Assembly (NCBI GenBank): GCA_902984215.1
Contig: CADWAF010000249.1
Coordinates: 1-28,450 of the forward strand
Direction: 5' to 3'
DNA: 28,450 bases
DNA from: Willaertia magna
Lineage: Eukaryota > Heterolobosea > Eutetramitea > Acrasida > Naegleriidae
The notes below the pieces were generated by a model that ran no database searches, was not told the origin of the DNA, and worked only from the letters and a program-made list of their open reading frames with translations. Below, in pieces: positions 18,909 to 28,450 of this stretch (its first letter is position 1; every line of letters begins with the position of its first letter). The position numbers were made by a program, and so were the translations under genes.

Positions 18909-19224
18909 ATGTTTTTTTCCCATAATAAAAATATAAAAATTTATGTAACTTATTTATCTCATCATCAAGTTTAATTCTTTTTCCATTTAACAATTAGCTC
19001 ATTGGAAGCTATTAAAAAGCTGACGCTTGTGGTTTGGGGCTAAATTTCATGATTGGCGGTCACTAAATCAAATTCAATCATTTTACATGTTGTTGTTGAA
19101 TTGGAAGGGATGGACAACAAATCGAATTGAAAGTAAGTAGTCCACACTTTATTAATAGTTAATAACTCTCGTTGTCTTTCCCGATATAAGTCTAATCAAG
19201 TTAATTTTGATTAATAAATCACAG

Positions 19225-21442
19225 AAAAAAATTATTTTATTACTATTTGCACTTTACTTGTGGCATAAACAAGGCTTAACAACAAGAATTGATCAACAAC
19301 AAACTGAACCTGTAAATAAAGTTATAGAAATGTCAGAATATATTACTAAAGTAGTGGAAACAATTTATGATAGTGGAAAAACATTTTTACAAGATAAAGG
19401 AGTTATTGCTAAACCTATTGTTACAAATACTAATAATAATACAGTAAATAATCAAGATGTTATTCGTAAATTTATTCATGAACATCCAGTTATAACTTCT
19501 TCAATTGTTTTATCATTATTAAGTTCATTAACAAAGTATGGATTAAGACAACTTAAAAAGAGAGTTTTACCAAATACCGTTCTTGAAATAGATCTTGAAG
19601 ATTTACAATTCACTTCAGTAAGTTATTAATTATCAATTAGTTATTAATTATCTATTTTCCGATAATTAATTCTTTATTAATTATTAATTTATTGAAATGA
19701 TTATATAATAGCAACCTGTTATGAAGACTGGATTTGAAGCTTTGATGGGACAAACAAAGACTCAAATGCATTATCTTACATTTATTGAAACTTTACGTAT
19801 TGCTAATAAGAATCCAAATATTGTAGGTATCGTTTTACATTTCCAAGGTGCTTCACATAATCCTTTTGCTGGACTTGGTTTAGCTCATCTTCAAGAGATG
19901 AGAAAGAGTTTAGAACAATTTAACGGACTTAAAATTGCTCATGCAGTTAGTATGGAAGCAGGTCCTTTACTTTACTATTTTGCATCCGCATGTGATAGAG
20001 TCTATATTGCTGACCAAGGTATCTTGATGTTAAATGGTTTTCAATTAAGAAGCTTTTTCGTTAAGGAATTATTAGAAAAGTTAGAAGTTGAATTCTTTGG
20101 TGTTAAAAGAGCTGAATATAAAACTGCTTTAAATATGTTTACTGAAAAGAAGTTTGATGAATACCATAAAGAACAAGTTGAAACATTAGGTAAAGAATTA
20201 TTAGATGTAATTGTTAATGAAATTGCAACATCTAGAAATACAAACGTTGAAAACATTAGAGAATGGTTAGATATTGGTTTATTTAATGCTAAAGAAGCTG
20301 TTGAACATAATATTATAGATCAAGTATTATATAGAGATGAAGTTGTCGATAAGATTGCTGAATTATTATCAATTGAATCTAAAAAGTTAAAATTCCTTTA
20401 TATTCAAAAGTATTTAGAACAAAAGTTAGAAGATGACACTTTAAAACTAATTAACACTTCAAAACAAACAAAGGATAATACAGTTGCAGTAATTTTCGCT
20501 AGTGGAGCAATTACTAGAGGAAGAAATGCAAGACCTAATGATACAACAACTATTTACAGTCATGTTATTGCTGATGCCATTAAAAAGGCTAGAAAGGATA
20601 AGAATGTTAAGGCTATTATCTTAAGGGTAGATTCACCTGGTGGAGAAGTAAGTGCTAGTGAAATGATTAGACGTGAAGTTGAGTTAGCAAAGAAAGATGG
20701 TAAGAAGATTATCGTTTCAATGGCTTCCGTTGCAGCAAGTGGTGGTTATTGGATTAGTACAGATGCCGATAGAATTCTATGTAATTCCTTAACTATTACT
20801 GGATCTATTGGTGTTCTTACTGGTAAGATGTATTTAGGTGATTTATTCGCAAAGAAATTAGGTATTACCAATGATTGTTATCAAACTAATAAGAATGCAG
20901 GATTATTCTCCACTTTTGATCGTGTGAATGAAGATCAAACAGAAGTCTTTAATACAATGGCTGATGACTTTTATAATGCCTTTATTGAAAGAGTTAGTAA
21001 GACAAGAAACATCTCTGAAGAAGATTTAAAGAATAAAATTGCTAAGGGTAAAGTTTATTTAGGTAAAAGTGCTTTAGAAAATAAGTTAGTTGATAAGATT
21101 GGTGGATACTATGATGCTGTACAAGAAGCAAAAGAATTATGCGAAATGAAAACTGATCCTTATATTGTTATTGTTTATCCAAGAAGAAAGACCTTAATTG
21201 AAGCTTTATTACAAAGAGATACAGCATCAAATTCTGAGGAAAGATCACAAAGAACTCAAACCTCAACAATATTTTCATCATTTACTTCTTTCTTTTCTGG
21301 AATGAGTATGTTTTATAGATTTTGTACTTTATTTATGAAACATGGTGAGAGATATGTTTCATTATTTGAAAAGATTACTACCAATGCTAATGAAGGAGTT
21401 GTTGTGAGATCAGAGATTGATTCTGCAATGATTGAATTGTAA
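19225..21442 (+). CDS. Signal peptide peptidase SppA-type protease (S49, tandem)
   Basis: This is a serine protease of the ClpP/crotonase fold that degrades signal peptides and membrane-embedded fragments. Visible exons are about 19225-19617 and 19712-21442 (GTAAGT donor, phase 0, 94-bp intron). The coding frame begins at or before 19225, where a CACAG acceptor precedes a hydrophobic segment (KKIILLLFALYLW); no in-frame ATG lies upstream, so a first exon is missing from this model. Counting from the first ATG (19330), the general-base Lys is 233 in AEYKTALNMF and the catalytic Ser is 439 in VAASGGYW. The 206-residue spacing matches the tandem-domain bacterial SppA (Lys209/Ser409 in E. coli). 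RVDSPGGEVSASE and TGSIGVL also fit. The product is probably anchored in an organelle or ER membrane; location is not shown. Confidence 0.88.
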
Positions 21443-21547
21443 TAAAATTATTTATTGTAAATAAAACAACCAACTTCAATCGAATTTATGATTATTAACA
21501 ACTAAAATTAACATCAATAAATGCATAATGGATAAAATTCTGTGGCT

Positions 21548-22113
21548 TACAATTCACCTCCTTTATGTCAACCAAGTTTGTGGTGTAATTGGTGTTACAA
21601 TAAAGAGGAAAATTCATTAGAATGGGACGATGAGGAAATTTTTTTTGTAATGTTGATTGGTTAGTTTATATTAATGTGATATTAAAACTTGAAGGTTTTA
21701 TTGTAAATGGTAAAGTCCAGTATATTGGAGAGGATATTAATGATTTTGGTGTAATTATTGTAAAGAATAATGTTGTGTTTGATATTGCACCAAAAAAAGC
21801 AAATGAAATTGACGTTGAAATATTTAATTTTGTAGAAAATTACAAAAGGAATATTGTAAAATACAAAGAAATGGATTATGATAATTTAAATAATTGTTTA
21901 ATTGGTGAATATGCATTGTTTTTATATTTTAATTCTTTATCTCCACAAAAGGATACCTATCAAGGAATGTGTAAATCTTATTTTAAAATTAAAAAGGAAA
22001 TGGATTTAAGGGAATTAAAGAAAATGAAAAGAGTTGAAAATTTTAGAGAAAATTTAAAGAGAGTTAAATTGAGTAATGATCTAGACTTTAAATTTAAGAA
22101 CAACAATGGATAG
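21548..22113 (+). pseudogene. 5'-truncated, frameshifted copy of the family at 1053-1827
   Basis: Homology starts abruptly near 21548 with YNSPPLCQPSLWCNW, matching YDAAPLCQPSLKCPW of the other copy, and no start codon is present in that frame. The frame breaks in a run of eight T at 21639-21646. Six T would restore an equal-length match (EEIFCNVDW versus EERFKFVEW). Downstream, the second frame continues as WLVYINVILKLEGFIVNGK, GVIIVKNNVVFDIAPKKANE, and MCKSYFKIKKEMDLREL, to a TAG stop. The upstream half of the family (about 110 residues) is absent. It sits about 105 bp after the SppA stop. Function is unknown. Because the two copies break at different places, each helps correct the other, and both look like decaying copies; sequencing error in the T run is possible. 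Confidence 0.7.
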
Positions 22114-22119
22114 ATTAGT

Positions 22120-22790
22120 TTGAGAATAATAATAAATAAATTTAGATTATAAAATTTAATGTTACATATTAAAAAGTCACTTAATAAAATTAGATTTTTA
22201 TTATTACACTAATTTTCTTTCAATTCCATTATAATAATAAAAACTTCTAAATATATTTTAAATATTTAACAAATTTCATAATCAATATATAATATAAAAT
22301 ATTTTTTTTATGTTTTTATTAAATTTTTTTTTCTATTACAAATATTTAAATAGATTATTAAACATAAAATTATTTGATATTAATTATAATTTAATATTAG
22401 TGGAACATTAATTAAAAAATATTTATAATTTAATATTTTTTATAATTATATATAATTAATTTTCTAAAAAAATTAAGTAAATAAATATTTTTTAAATAGT
22501 AAATATTAAGATTTAATTTTTTAAATTTAATAATCAAATATTTTTAATAATTTTTTTATTTAAAATTAATAATGTTAAGATTTTATATTGATATTTAAAT
22601 AAAAATATTTTTAATTTATTTTAAAAAAATTAAATAAATTAAATAAAAATATAATTTATACTTTTATTATTAATAATATTAAATTGTGATTAAAAATTTA
22701 TTAAAAAAAATAATACTTTTATTAATCTATTATATATATTATTAATTAAAGAATAAACTATTGACTCCACATAATTTTATTTCCTCTTTC
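22120..22790. other. Extremely AT-rich spacer
   Basis: About 670 bp of roughly 95% A+T, made of short A/T runs without a clear tandem unit, gene or RNA. It separates the broken family copy from the 3' end of the RdRP gene and is far more AT-rich than other spacers here. Low-complexity decay, a matrix attachment region or an origin-like element are all possible; nothing in the sequence decides. Confidence 0.6.
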
Positions 22791-22810
22791 TTGATTAATC
22801 CAAAACCGTT

Positions 22811-25800
22811 TTACTTTTTTAGGGTAAAATAAATATAAAGTATACAAGGATTAGTAGGAAATGCATGAAATGGCATTAACTTAATTTCTTTCCAAAGAAC
22901 ATCCTTTCTAGGTAGAAAATAGTCAACCCATTGATCTTTATACAAATTCGCAAAATAATATTCAGCAATATTATGATAATGAGTAATTAATAAAGAATTT
23001 AAATAGGAGGTCTGAGTGCTTTTCAAACTTTGTTGACAATACACTAATGCTTCATTTAATAAATCTTTTTGTTTTGAGTCTTCATAATCAATTAGATTAA
23101 GACCAAATATTTCTGATTTCCAATTTGTTGAATGCATAGAATGTATGGTATTAGATCCATCAGAACATTTTGATGCAATTTTAAGGAAATCTTTTGGATA
23201 CATGTAATCACATATATTTCTCCAATTAATGGTTGTAGGTTTATAGTCAATTATTTCAGAAGGTATTGAATCTGGAGTTATTGATTGATGTCGTAAAAGA
23301 ATTTGTAATTTATCACTAATAATCCAGTCCTTGACCTTTTGGATGTTTTGTAATAAATATTGACAAACGCTATCCATCAAGGAGTTGTTAATATAAGGAA
23401 TATCAAAAGGAAGAATGGCAAAAATACTTTCTGGATTATATCTATAATAAACAGAGGTATGATTATCGAACATGCAAACACTTGGGTATATAGGAGATTG
23501 TCCTATTTCTCCTGTTAATAAATATCTAATTACGTCTACTCTATCTTTTTTTGTAGATAAATTATAATGAATATCATATTGAGTAAATGATGTCTCTTGT
23601 GGCCATAAATCACTTGGTTTGTTTTTAGTATCTAGTTTAGCAAAACTCCAATGATTAAGTATTTCTTTTACTTCTTTTGAAAGTTGATTTTCTTTATCAA
23701 TTGATGTTAAGGCCTTTTTAAATTCATTAAATGTCTGCTTACTCCAACCAGAAGAAAACCATACTTGCATTATACTTTCAGGCTGACTATCTTGTTTAAA
23801 CATTGAAAGTAATACCATAGATTTTGCAATAGTATAAGCTGATTCATCGTAGCTAATGTATTTCACTATTGGTAATTCCTCATTATTGTCAATATTAATA
23901 TTACAATGCAATAATAAGGCTAAATCGGTTCCTACAGATAAATGTCTGTTTCCTTTGTTAAACGTAAATTGTTGGGTATAATTTGTTCTAAAGCTATAAA
24001 ATTTTTGACTTGAATGTTCACGTTTTGGTTTACAAAATACATCTCCAGGCTTTGCATCCAATATAAAATCAAATAATTCGTCACTTAACATACCCCATCG
24101 CTTTTGACATGTTTGTAAGGAAATTGATGCTGGCACAAAATTAATATTATTAATAACCGTCATCTTTTCAAATCTATAGCTAGACTCTAATAATTTGAGC
24201 TGCTTTGGTGAAGTATTTGGATATACTGAAACATATTCTTTACAAAAATCAGGAAGGTTAATTTGATTGAAAAAGTTACTAATATTAGGCGCAATACGTT
24301 CTTTTGTCAAAATATTGGATGGATTATGCAAGTTTAACAATTGTTTGCATTCATGCTTGTGAATGTTTTTGTAATATTCTATTCCACATTCTTTACTGCA
24401 ATAATATCTTTGTTTACATTCAGTACATCTTTTTTTGTTTCGATTTAACAATGATTTTAAACAATTGGCACATATTATACTCCAGTCTTCTATTGAATTA
24501 TTTAAATGTTTATATTTGTTCAAGCAAATAATCGCATTTTCATTATCTCCAAGTTCTTGTAATGCCTCTGATTTTACTTTATAAGCTTCAGTGAAATTCT
24601 TATCTAAATCTAAACATTTATCAGCCACTATAACAGCTTCTTTCATTTTCTTTAATTTCATGTATACACACCCCAATTTATAATATAAAACAGGATCGTT
24701 TAATTGGTTATTTAACGCTTTGTTATAGGAATGTTCTGCTTCAATATACATTGCATTTTCAACATAAATATCACCCATTTCAACAAGAACTTTGTAGGAA
24801 TCGTTAAACTTTTTGGATAAAAATTGGAGGATTGCCTTTTCCAGTTGTTCACGAGTTAGATAAATATAGCTTGGTTTGGGATCTGAATGCTCACGATAAC
24901 AATATTTTGCAAGTTTGTGATTTCCACAATCATAAGAGTGAAAAGGAAAGTCAATTTCTTTACATTTCTCTGAACAATAAAATGTCATATTACAAGAACA
25001 TTTAATGTACTTGTCACTTCGACACATTGCACCACAATATTGGCATTTAATAATATTATGATGTGCATAAGCATCGATAGTTGATGCAGCTTTATCGAAA
25101 CTTATTGTGTCATCAAGATTCCATTGCTTTGCTTGTTTTTCTAAACTATACGTTAAATGAATTTCATTGTTAAGTTTACTGACAGCTTCTATCAATTTTT
25201 GTTGATAATGTTCTTGATTACCATAATGAGACTCATCCATTAGTATAACAATACGTTTCATAATATCAAATACTTCTGGGATAACTTCATAATATCCTTC
25301 ATCATTCCTCTTAAAAAAAAACATGGAAAAATAAAAAAAATTTCTTGTAAACTTTTCTAATCCTTCAATATTAGCTAATATTCTGTGTTGTAAAAAATTA
25401 AAGAAACAATGAGAGCCATTATAGATTTTAGCTCCAAGCTTTGTACATAACCTCATTGTATTTGATTCTAAGTATTTCTCTCTAAATCTGTTCAAATCAT
25501 CACCTGTATATCTGTATAAAGAAATCCCACTTTCTTTATCAAAGAACAGTAAACTTTCTGTCATTTTAATTAATTTTTCTGTCCTTTTAACAGTTATTAT
25601 TGTCTTATCTTTTGGTACTAAACTAAAAATATGATTAATGGCTGTTTTTGTTGGAGTTGTAAAACGTTTAGAATTGACGATGATAAAAAGCTCAGTACAG
25701 TGTAAAATCTTTTTCATTACAAAAATTTTGGAAAACTGAGATAAATATCCTATTTCTTCAGTAACTATTGGAGATATTTTCTTTTCTTGAACATCTCTTA

Positions 25801-28423
25801 TTTTATTTCCAAAATGAATCAACTTATTAAAAACATCAAGATATCCATTCTTAAATGTTGATGGTAGTGTACAGTATTGTTTGAAAAATATTTTGTACCA
25901 AGCAATATAGTCAGCTACACCAACTTTGTAATGATCTTGTCTTTCTTCTTTTTTGAATGTTTTAGATATTATGTTTGGAAGATTATTAATCATTTTCCCT
26001 ACAATACATTTAGAAACAACCCTACAATCTAAATGTGATTGTGGATGAAACTCTGGAAACTTTGGAATATTATCTAAATATCCAATTGGTAAGTATGATT
26101 CATCTACCCATTTACCACTTTTTGGCGCATCAATTGCATTGTTTATAAGATCAGAAATAACTTTCATTTGCCCGTTTTTTTTCCACAATGACTCATCTGT
26201 CCAACCCCCTTCAGGGAAAGAACTAATTAATCTTTGTCTAATACTTATCAAATCTGAGGGAGGGATATACGTTGTGAAATTTGTCAACCGATGAACAACA
26301 TCATCAATCATTTTGTGAAAAACATTAATATTCTCTTCATTATCAGGTGTTGTTGGCTTTTTACTTGTAGAGCTAGGCTCAAATTCTCCTGGATCAAATC
26401 CAGAATATCTGTTTATAACTTCTGGGTTCCAAGTCACAAAAAAACAATCTCCATCTAAATCAGAGCCAGTAATCTTATCGGCATCAGGTCTTTCTGATTG
26501 TTGAGAAAACACAATTACATCTTTAAGGTGCATTAGTGACTCATATTTAACAGCCTTTAATTTAATAAGATCACCTCTATGTGTTGCAGGTTCTTTTGTG
26601 GCAACTACAAATGTTTCCAATGCTTTACCATCTACACAAATAAATACTTCTCCTGCTTTAAGAGTATTTGTATAATCTAATACTCCATATAATCTTCTAG
26701 AGTTCTTCATTCTAAATTTTAGATTTTGCATTGATGTTCTAAAATATCCAGCAACTATTGATTCCCTTACATAGCCAACACCTGCAAGATTAAATCCAAT
26801 GTAATCACCTGTTAATAGAGTATAAGCTAATAAATCAGATCTATTATTGGCAAACTTTTGAATTCTGTCTTCATAATATTTCATACACATCTCATATAGA
26901 ATTTCATCTATTGTTTTGTTTTCTATCACTTTTTTACAACAACCACTCATAAGATGGCATAGGGTATGGTTCATTCTGGCATCTTTTGACGGTCTTGAGA
27001 AATTCATTACTTCTATAGTTCTATGAGCCTCATCCTTGTCATCTCCAACATCAAACTTTACCATAGACTTTGGGAATATACACTTTTGTCCTGATAAAGA
27101 TGGGTCAATAACAAGCATTCCCTTATTTCCTCTAAACCTTATTTGAAAAGCACTAGGTGTGGTGTTACTATCAATTAGTGCAAAAGAATTTTCTTCAACT
27201 AATTGATCATTTTGTACATATTCTACCTTAGCTCTTCTACGAAAACATTCTGCATGATCTAAGCAATATTTAAAAACTTGTTTAGCCATTTCAAGTGATA
27301 TACGACCACATCCATCTGAAAATGTATATTCTTTCCCATTATATTCTTTGACAATATCTGGTGCATTCAATTCATATTCATCTTCAGATAAAACTAAAGT
27401 AGGTATTGTTGTTGAAAGTAATAAACTCATTCTCATTGCTAATTTAATAGGTGTTGTTTTTAATTCATTAAAGGATGTTGAGGAAAAAGCCCACTGAAAT
27501 ATTTTGTCTCGACAAACCTCAGGACTTGAATTAATGGAAGAATTTGCTTTAATACAAGTAAAAGTAAAAGAATAGAGACCTGATTGAGTACAAGTTAAAA
27601 ATATATAACGATATCCCAATAATCCAAACCCCTTTGACAATATATGTCGTACAAACCTATTGATATCTGAATTAAATTCAATCTTTGTTCTCGAAATTAA
27701 TTCTTCAAAAGGGGTGGCATCAGTTTGAGGGAGAGTTTTGTTATTTGGTTTAAACTCTTTTAGCAACTTGAATAACATAGAATCGAGTTGAAATGGTGTT
27801 TTAATAAGGTTTTTTTCCCATTTATGAATGTCATTAATCGTTAATCTTGGAAATGAAAACTTGACAGATATCATATTTTCCGGATTATACCATCTAGCAA
27901 CACGATTATTAATTACTGATACTTCTTCATGTTTTAATTTAGCAATAGCACAATCTCTATCCCTTTCAAAACAAATGATTATTGAATAATGATAATAAAC
28001 TGATGGATTTAAAAGGTTTGAATTTGTTGTAGAGTCTTGGTTATCGGTTAAATAATAATGAAGATTAGATAAATCATCTAGTGGTATTTCTGTTCTCTTT
28101 GATAATTCTTCTAACACAATAAAACGATCATGAAAAGAAACTCCTTGACAGTTATACCTATTTTTTAAGTCTGATTCCTTCATATTTGCTCTAGCAATGA
28201 TCTCACAACACCTATTTTCACAAAGTGGATGTGGAATTCTAGTAAAAGAAACATCTAAAGATTTAGAAATATGAAGATCATACTCTTTAGTAAAAGAATG
28301 TGCTTCTTCTGATGATCCAAATAAATTTAATAAACCAGTAAATAAATCAAACCCAGTGTCAAAAGGGAATATAGCTGAACCAAAAAGTATTGGCAGATCA
28401 TCATCTGCAAACTTGTTGGTCAT
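22811..28423 (-). CDS. RNA-dependent RNA polymerase fused to MYND-TPR-MYND and a C-terminal domain
   Basis: This is a 1870-residue single-exon gene. Residues 1 to about 1100 form a eukaryotic RNA-silencing RdRP, which makes double-stranded RNA for Dicer. The motifs are DGCGRIS near 368, FQIRFRGNKG near 425, SRRLYGVLDYTNTLKAGEVF near 573, and the catalytic GSDLDGD with Asp655, Asp657 and Asp659. Then come a MYND zinc finger (Cys1127 to Cys1166, CQYCGAMC to HSYDC), about three TPR units (about 1208-1305, with AEHSYNKALNN and YYKLGCVYMKLKKMKEA), a second MYND finger (Cys1318 to Cys1359), and about 500 C-terminal residues including MQVWFSSGWSKQTFNEFKKAL. MYND and TPR modules bind proteins, so they may recruit partners to the polymerase; that is inference. 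All catalytic residues are present and no frame break is seen. I know of no described RdRP with this architecture. Confidence 0.92.
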   Translation of the reverse strand: MTNKFADDDLPILFGSAIFPFDTGFDLFTGLLNLFGSSEEAHSFTKEYDLHISKSLDVSFTRIPHPLCENRCCEIIARANMKESDLKNRYNCQGVSFHDRFIVLEELSKRTEIPLDDLSNLHYYLTDNQDSTTNSNLLNPSVYYHYSIIICFERDRDCAIAKLKHEEVSVINNRVARWYNPENMISVKFSFPRLTINDIHKWEKNLIKTPFQLDSMLFKLLKEFKPNNKTLPQTDATPFEELISRTKIEFNSDINRFVRHILSKGFGLLGYRYIFLTCTQSGLYSFTFTCIKANSSINSSPEVCRDKIFQWAFSSTSFNELKTTPIKLAMRMSLLLSTTIPTLVLSEDEYELNAPDIVKEYNGKEYTFSDGCGRISLEMAKQVFKYCLDHAECFRRRAKVEYVQNDQLVEENSFALIDSNTTPSAFQIRFRGNKGMLVIDPSLSGQKCIFPKSMVKFDVGDDKDEAHRTIEVMNFSRPSKDARMNHTLCHLMSGCCKKVIENKTIDEILYEMCMKYYEDRIQKFANNRSDLLAYTLLTGDYIGFNLAGVGYVRESIVAGYFRTSMQNLKFRMKNSRRLYGVLDYTNTLKAGEVFICVDGKALETFVVATKEPATHRGDLIKLKAVKYESLMHLKDVIVFSQQSERPDADKITGSDLDGDCFFVTWNPEVINRYSGFDPGEFEPSSTSKKPTTPDNEENINVFHKMIDDVVHRLTNFTTYIPPSDLISIRQRLISSFPEGGWTDESLWKKNGQMKVISDLINNAIDAPKSGKWVDESYLPIGYLDNIPKFPEFHPQSHLDCRVVSKCIVGKMINNLPNIISKTFKKEERQDHYKVGVADYIAWYKIFFKQYCTLPSTFKNGYLDVFNKLIHFGNKIRDVQEKKISPIVTEEIGYLSQFSKIFVMKKILHCTELFIIVNSKRFTTPTKTAINHIFSLVPKDKTIITVKRTEKLIKMTESLLFFDKESGISLYRYTGDDLNRFREKYLESNTMRLCTKLGAKIYNGSHCFFNFLQHRILANIEGLEKFTRNFFYFSMFFFKRNDEGYYEVIPEVFDIMKRIVILMDESHYGNQEHYQQKLIEAVSKLNNEIHLTYSLEKQAKQWNLDDTISFDKAASTIDAYAHHNIIKCQYCGAMCRSDKYIKCSCNMTFYCSEKCKEIDFPFHSYDCGNHKLAKYCYREHSDPKPSYIYLTREQLEKAILQFLSKKFNDSYKVLVEMGDIYVENAMYIEAEHSYNKALNNQLNDPVLYYKLGCVYMKLKKMKEAVIVADKCLDLDKNFTEAYKVKSEALQELGDNENAIICLNKYKHLNNSIEDWSIICANCLKSLLNRNKKRCTECKQRYYCSKECGIEYYKNIHKHECKQLLNLHNPSNILTKERIAPNISNFFNQINLPDFCKEYVSVYPNTSPKQLKLLESSYRFEKMTVINNINFVPASISLQTCQKRWGMLSDELFDFILDAKPGDVFCKPKREHSSQKFYSFRTNYTQQFTFNKGNRHLSVGTDLALLLHCNINIDNNEELPIVKYISYDESAYTIAKSMVLLSMFKQDSQPESIMQVWFSSGWSKQTFNEFKKALTSIDKENQLSKEVKEILNHWSFAKLDTKNKPSDLWPQETSFTQYDIHYNLSTKKDRVDVIRYLLTGEIGQSPIYPSVCMFDNHTSVYYRYNPESIFAILPFDIPYINNSLMDSVCQYLLQNIQKVKDWIISDKLQILLRHQSITPDSIPSEIIDYKPTTINWRNICDYMYPKDFLKIASKCSDGSNTIHSMHSTNWKSEIFGLNLIDYEDSKQKDLLNEALVYCQQSLKSTQTSYLNSLLITHYHNIAEYYFANLYKDQWVDYFLPRKDVLWKEIKLMPFHAFPTNPCILYIYFTLKK

Positions 28424-28450
28424 TTTTTAGTTCGAAAAAAAAGCTTTTTT

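Noticed and set aside
19086..19137. Candidate first exon of the SppA gene starting MLLLNWKGW and ending at a GTAAGT
   Set aside because: The donor leaves phase 1, while every upstream acceptor I found needs phase 0 or 2, so the join breaks the frame.
24304..24531. Plus-strand frame inside the RdRP gene
   Set aside because: It is antisense to the MYND/TPR coding region and has no own features.
1..28450. tRNA genes, rRNA, CRISPR arrays, transposase or viral genes
   Set aside because: I looked for tRNA box-like GTTCGA segments, direct-repeat arrays, and transposase or integrase motifs and saw none.

Overview
The window looks like nuclear DNA of an AT-rich free-living protist. The best guess is a heterolobosean amoeboflagellate (Naegleria/Willaertia type); an AT-rich amoebozoan such as a dictyostelid is the main alternative. 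The evidence is GT-AG spliceosomal introns of 58-175 bp, mostly with GTAAGT donors, A-rich start contexts, Asn/Gln homopolymers, and eukaryote-only genes (RPB9, RPL28, a P4-ATPase, a eukaryotic RNA-dependent RNA polymerase). A cycloeucalenol cycloisomerase points to sterol synthesis through cycloartenol. The standard genetic code is used, and all 13 apparently intact genes end in TAA. The organism is inferred; no species-diagnostic marker is present.

Layout. 1-791: 3' part of an ankyrin-repeat gene with four introns, one bounding a 12-nt micro-exon. 1053-1827 (-): frameshifted copy of an unrecognised gene family, with a 16-bp inverted repeat at its 3' end. 2020-2811: CPI1. 2849-3829 (-): secreted HAD-like protein. 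3975-5747 (-): leucine-rich-repeat/coiled-coil protein. 6017-10978: three-exon P4-ATPase of about 1600 residues. 11222-13699: threonyl-tRNA synthetase. 13797-14875: three-exon low-complexity protein. 14959-15498 (-): small unknown protein. 15499-16344: gene-free stretch with small hairpins. 16345-17484 (-): type II membrane protein resembling a glycosyltransferase. 17754-18164 (-): RPB9. 18495-18908: RPL28. About 19225-21442: bacterial-type tandem SppA (S49) protease with an intron. 21548-22113: second broken copy of the family at 1053-1827. 22120-22790: about 95% AT spacer. 22811-28423 (-): a 1870-residue RNA-dependent RNA polymerase fused to a MYND-TPR-MYND module and a further C-terminal domain.

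The genes do not form one pathway. Most are unrelated housekeeping functions packed head-to-head or tail-to-tail with spacers of 40-350 bp. The most unusual object is the RdRP fusion. It joins the catalytic core of RNA silencing to protein-interaction modules normally found in SMYD-like or signalling proteins. Other points of note are altered signature motifs in the P4-ATPase, two independently broken copies of one gene family, a perfect 19-bp palindrome in front of RPL28, and recurrent TTGGCG-type motifs in upstream regions.
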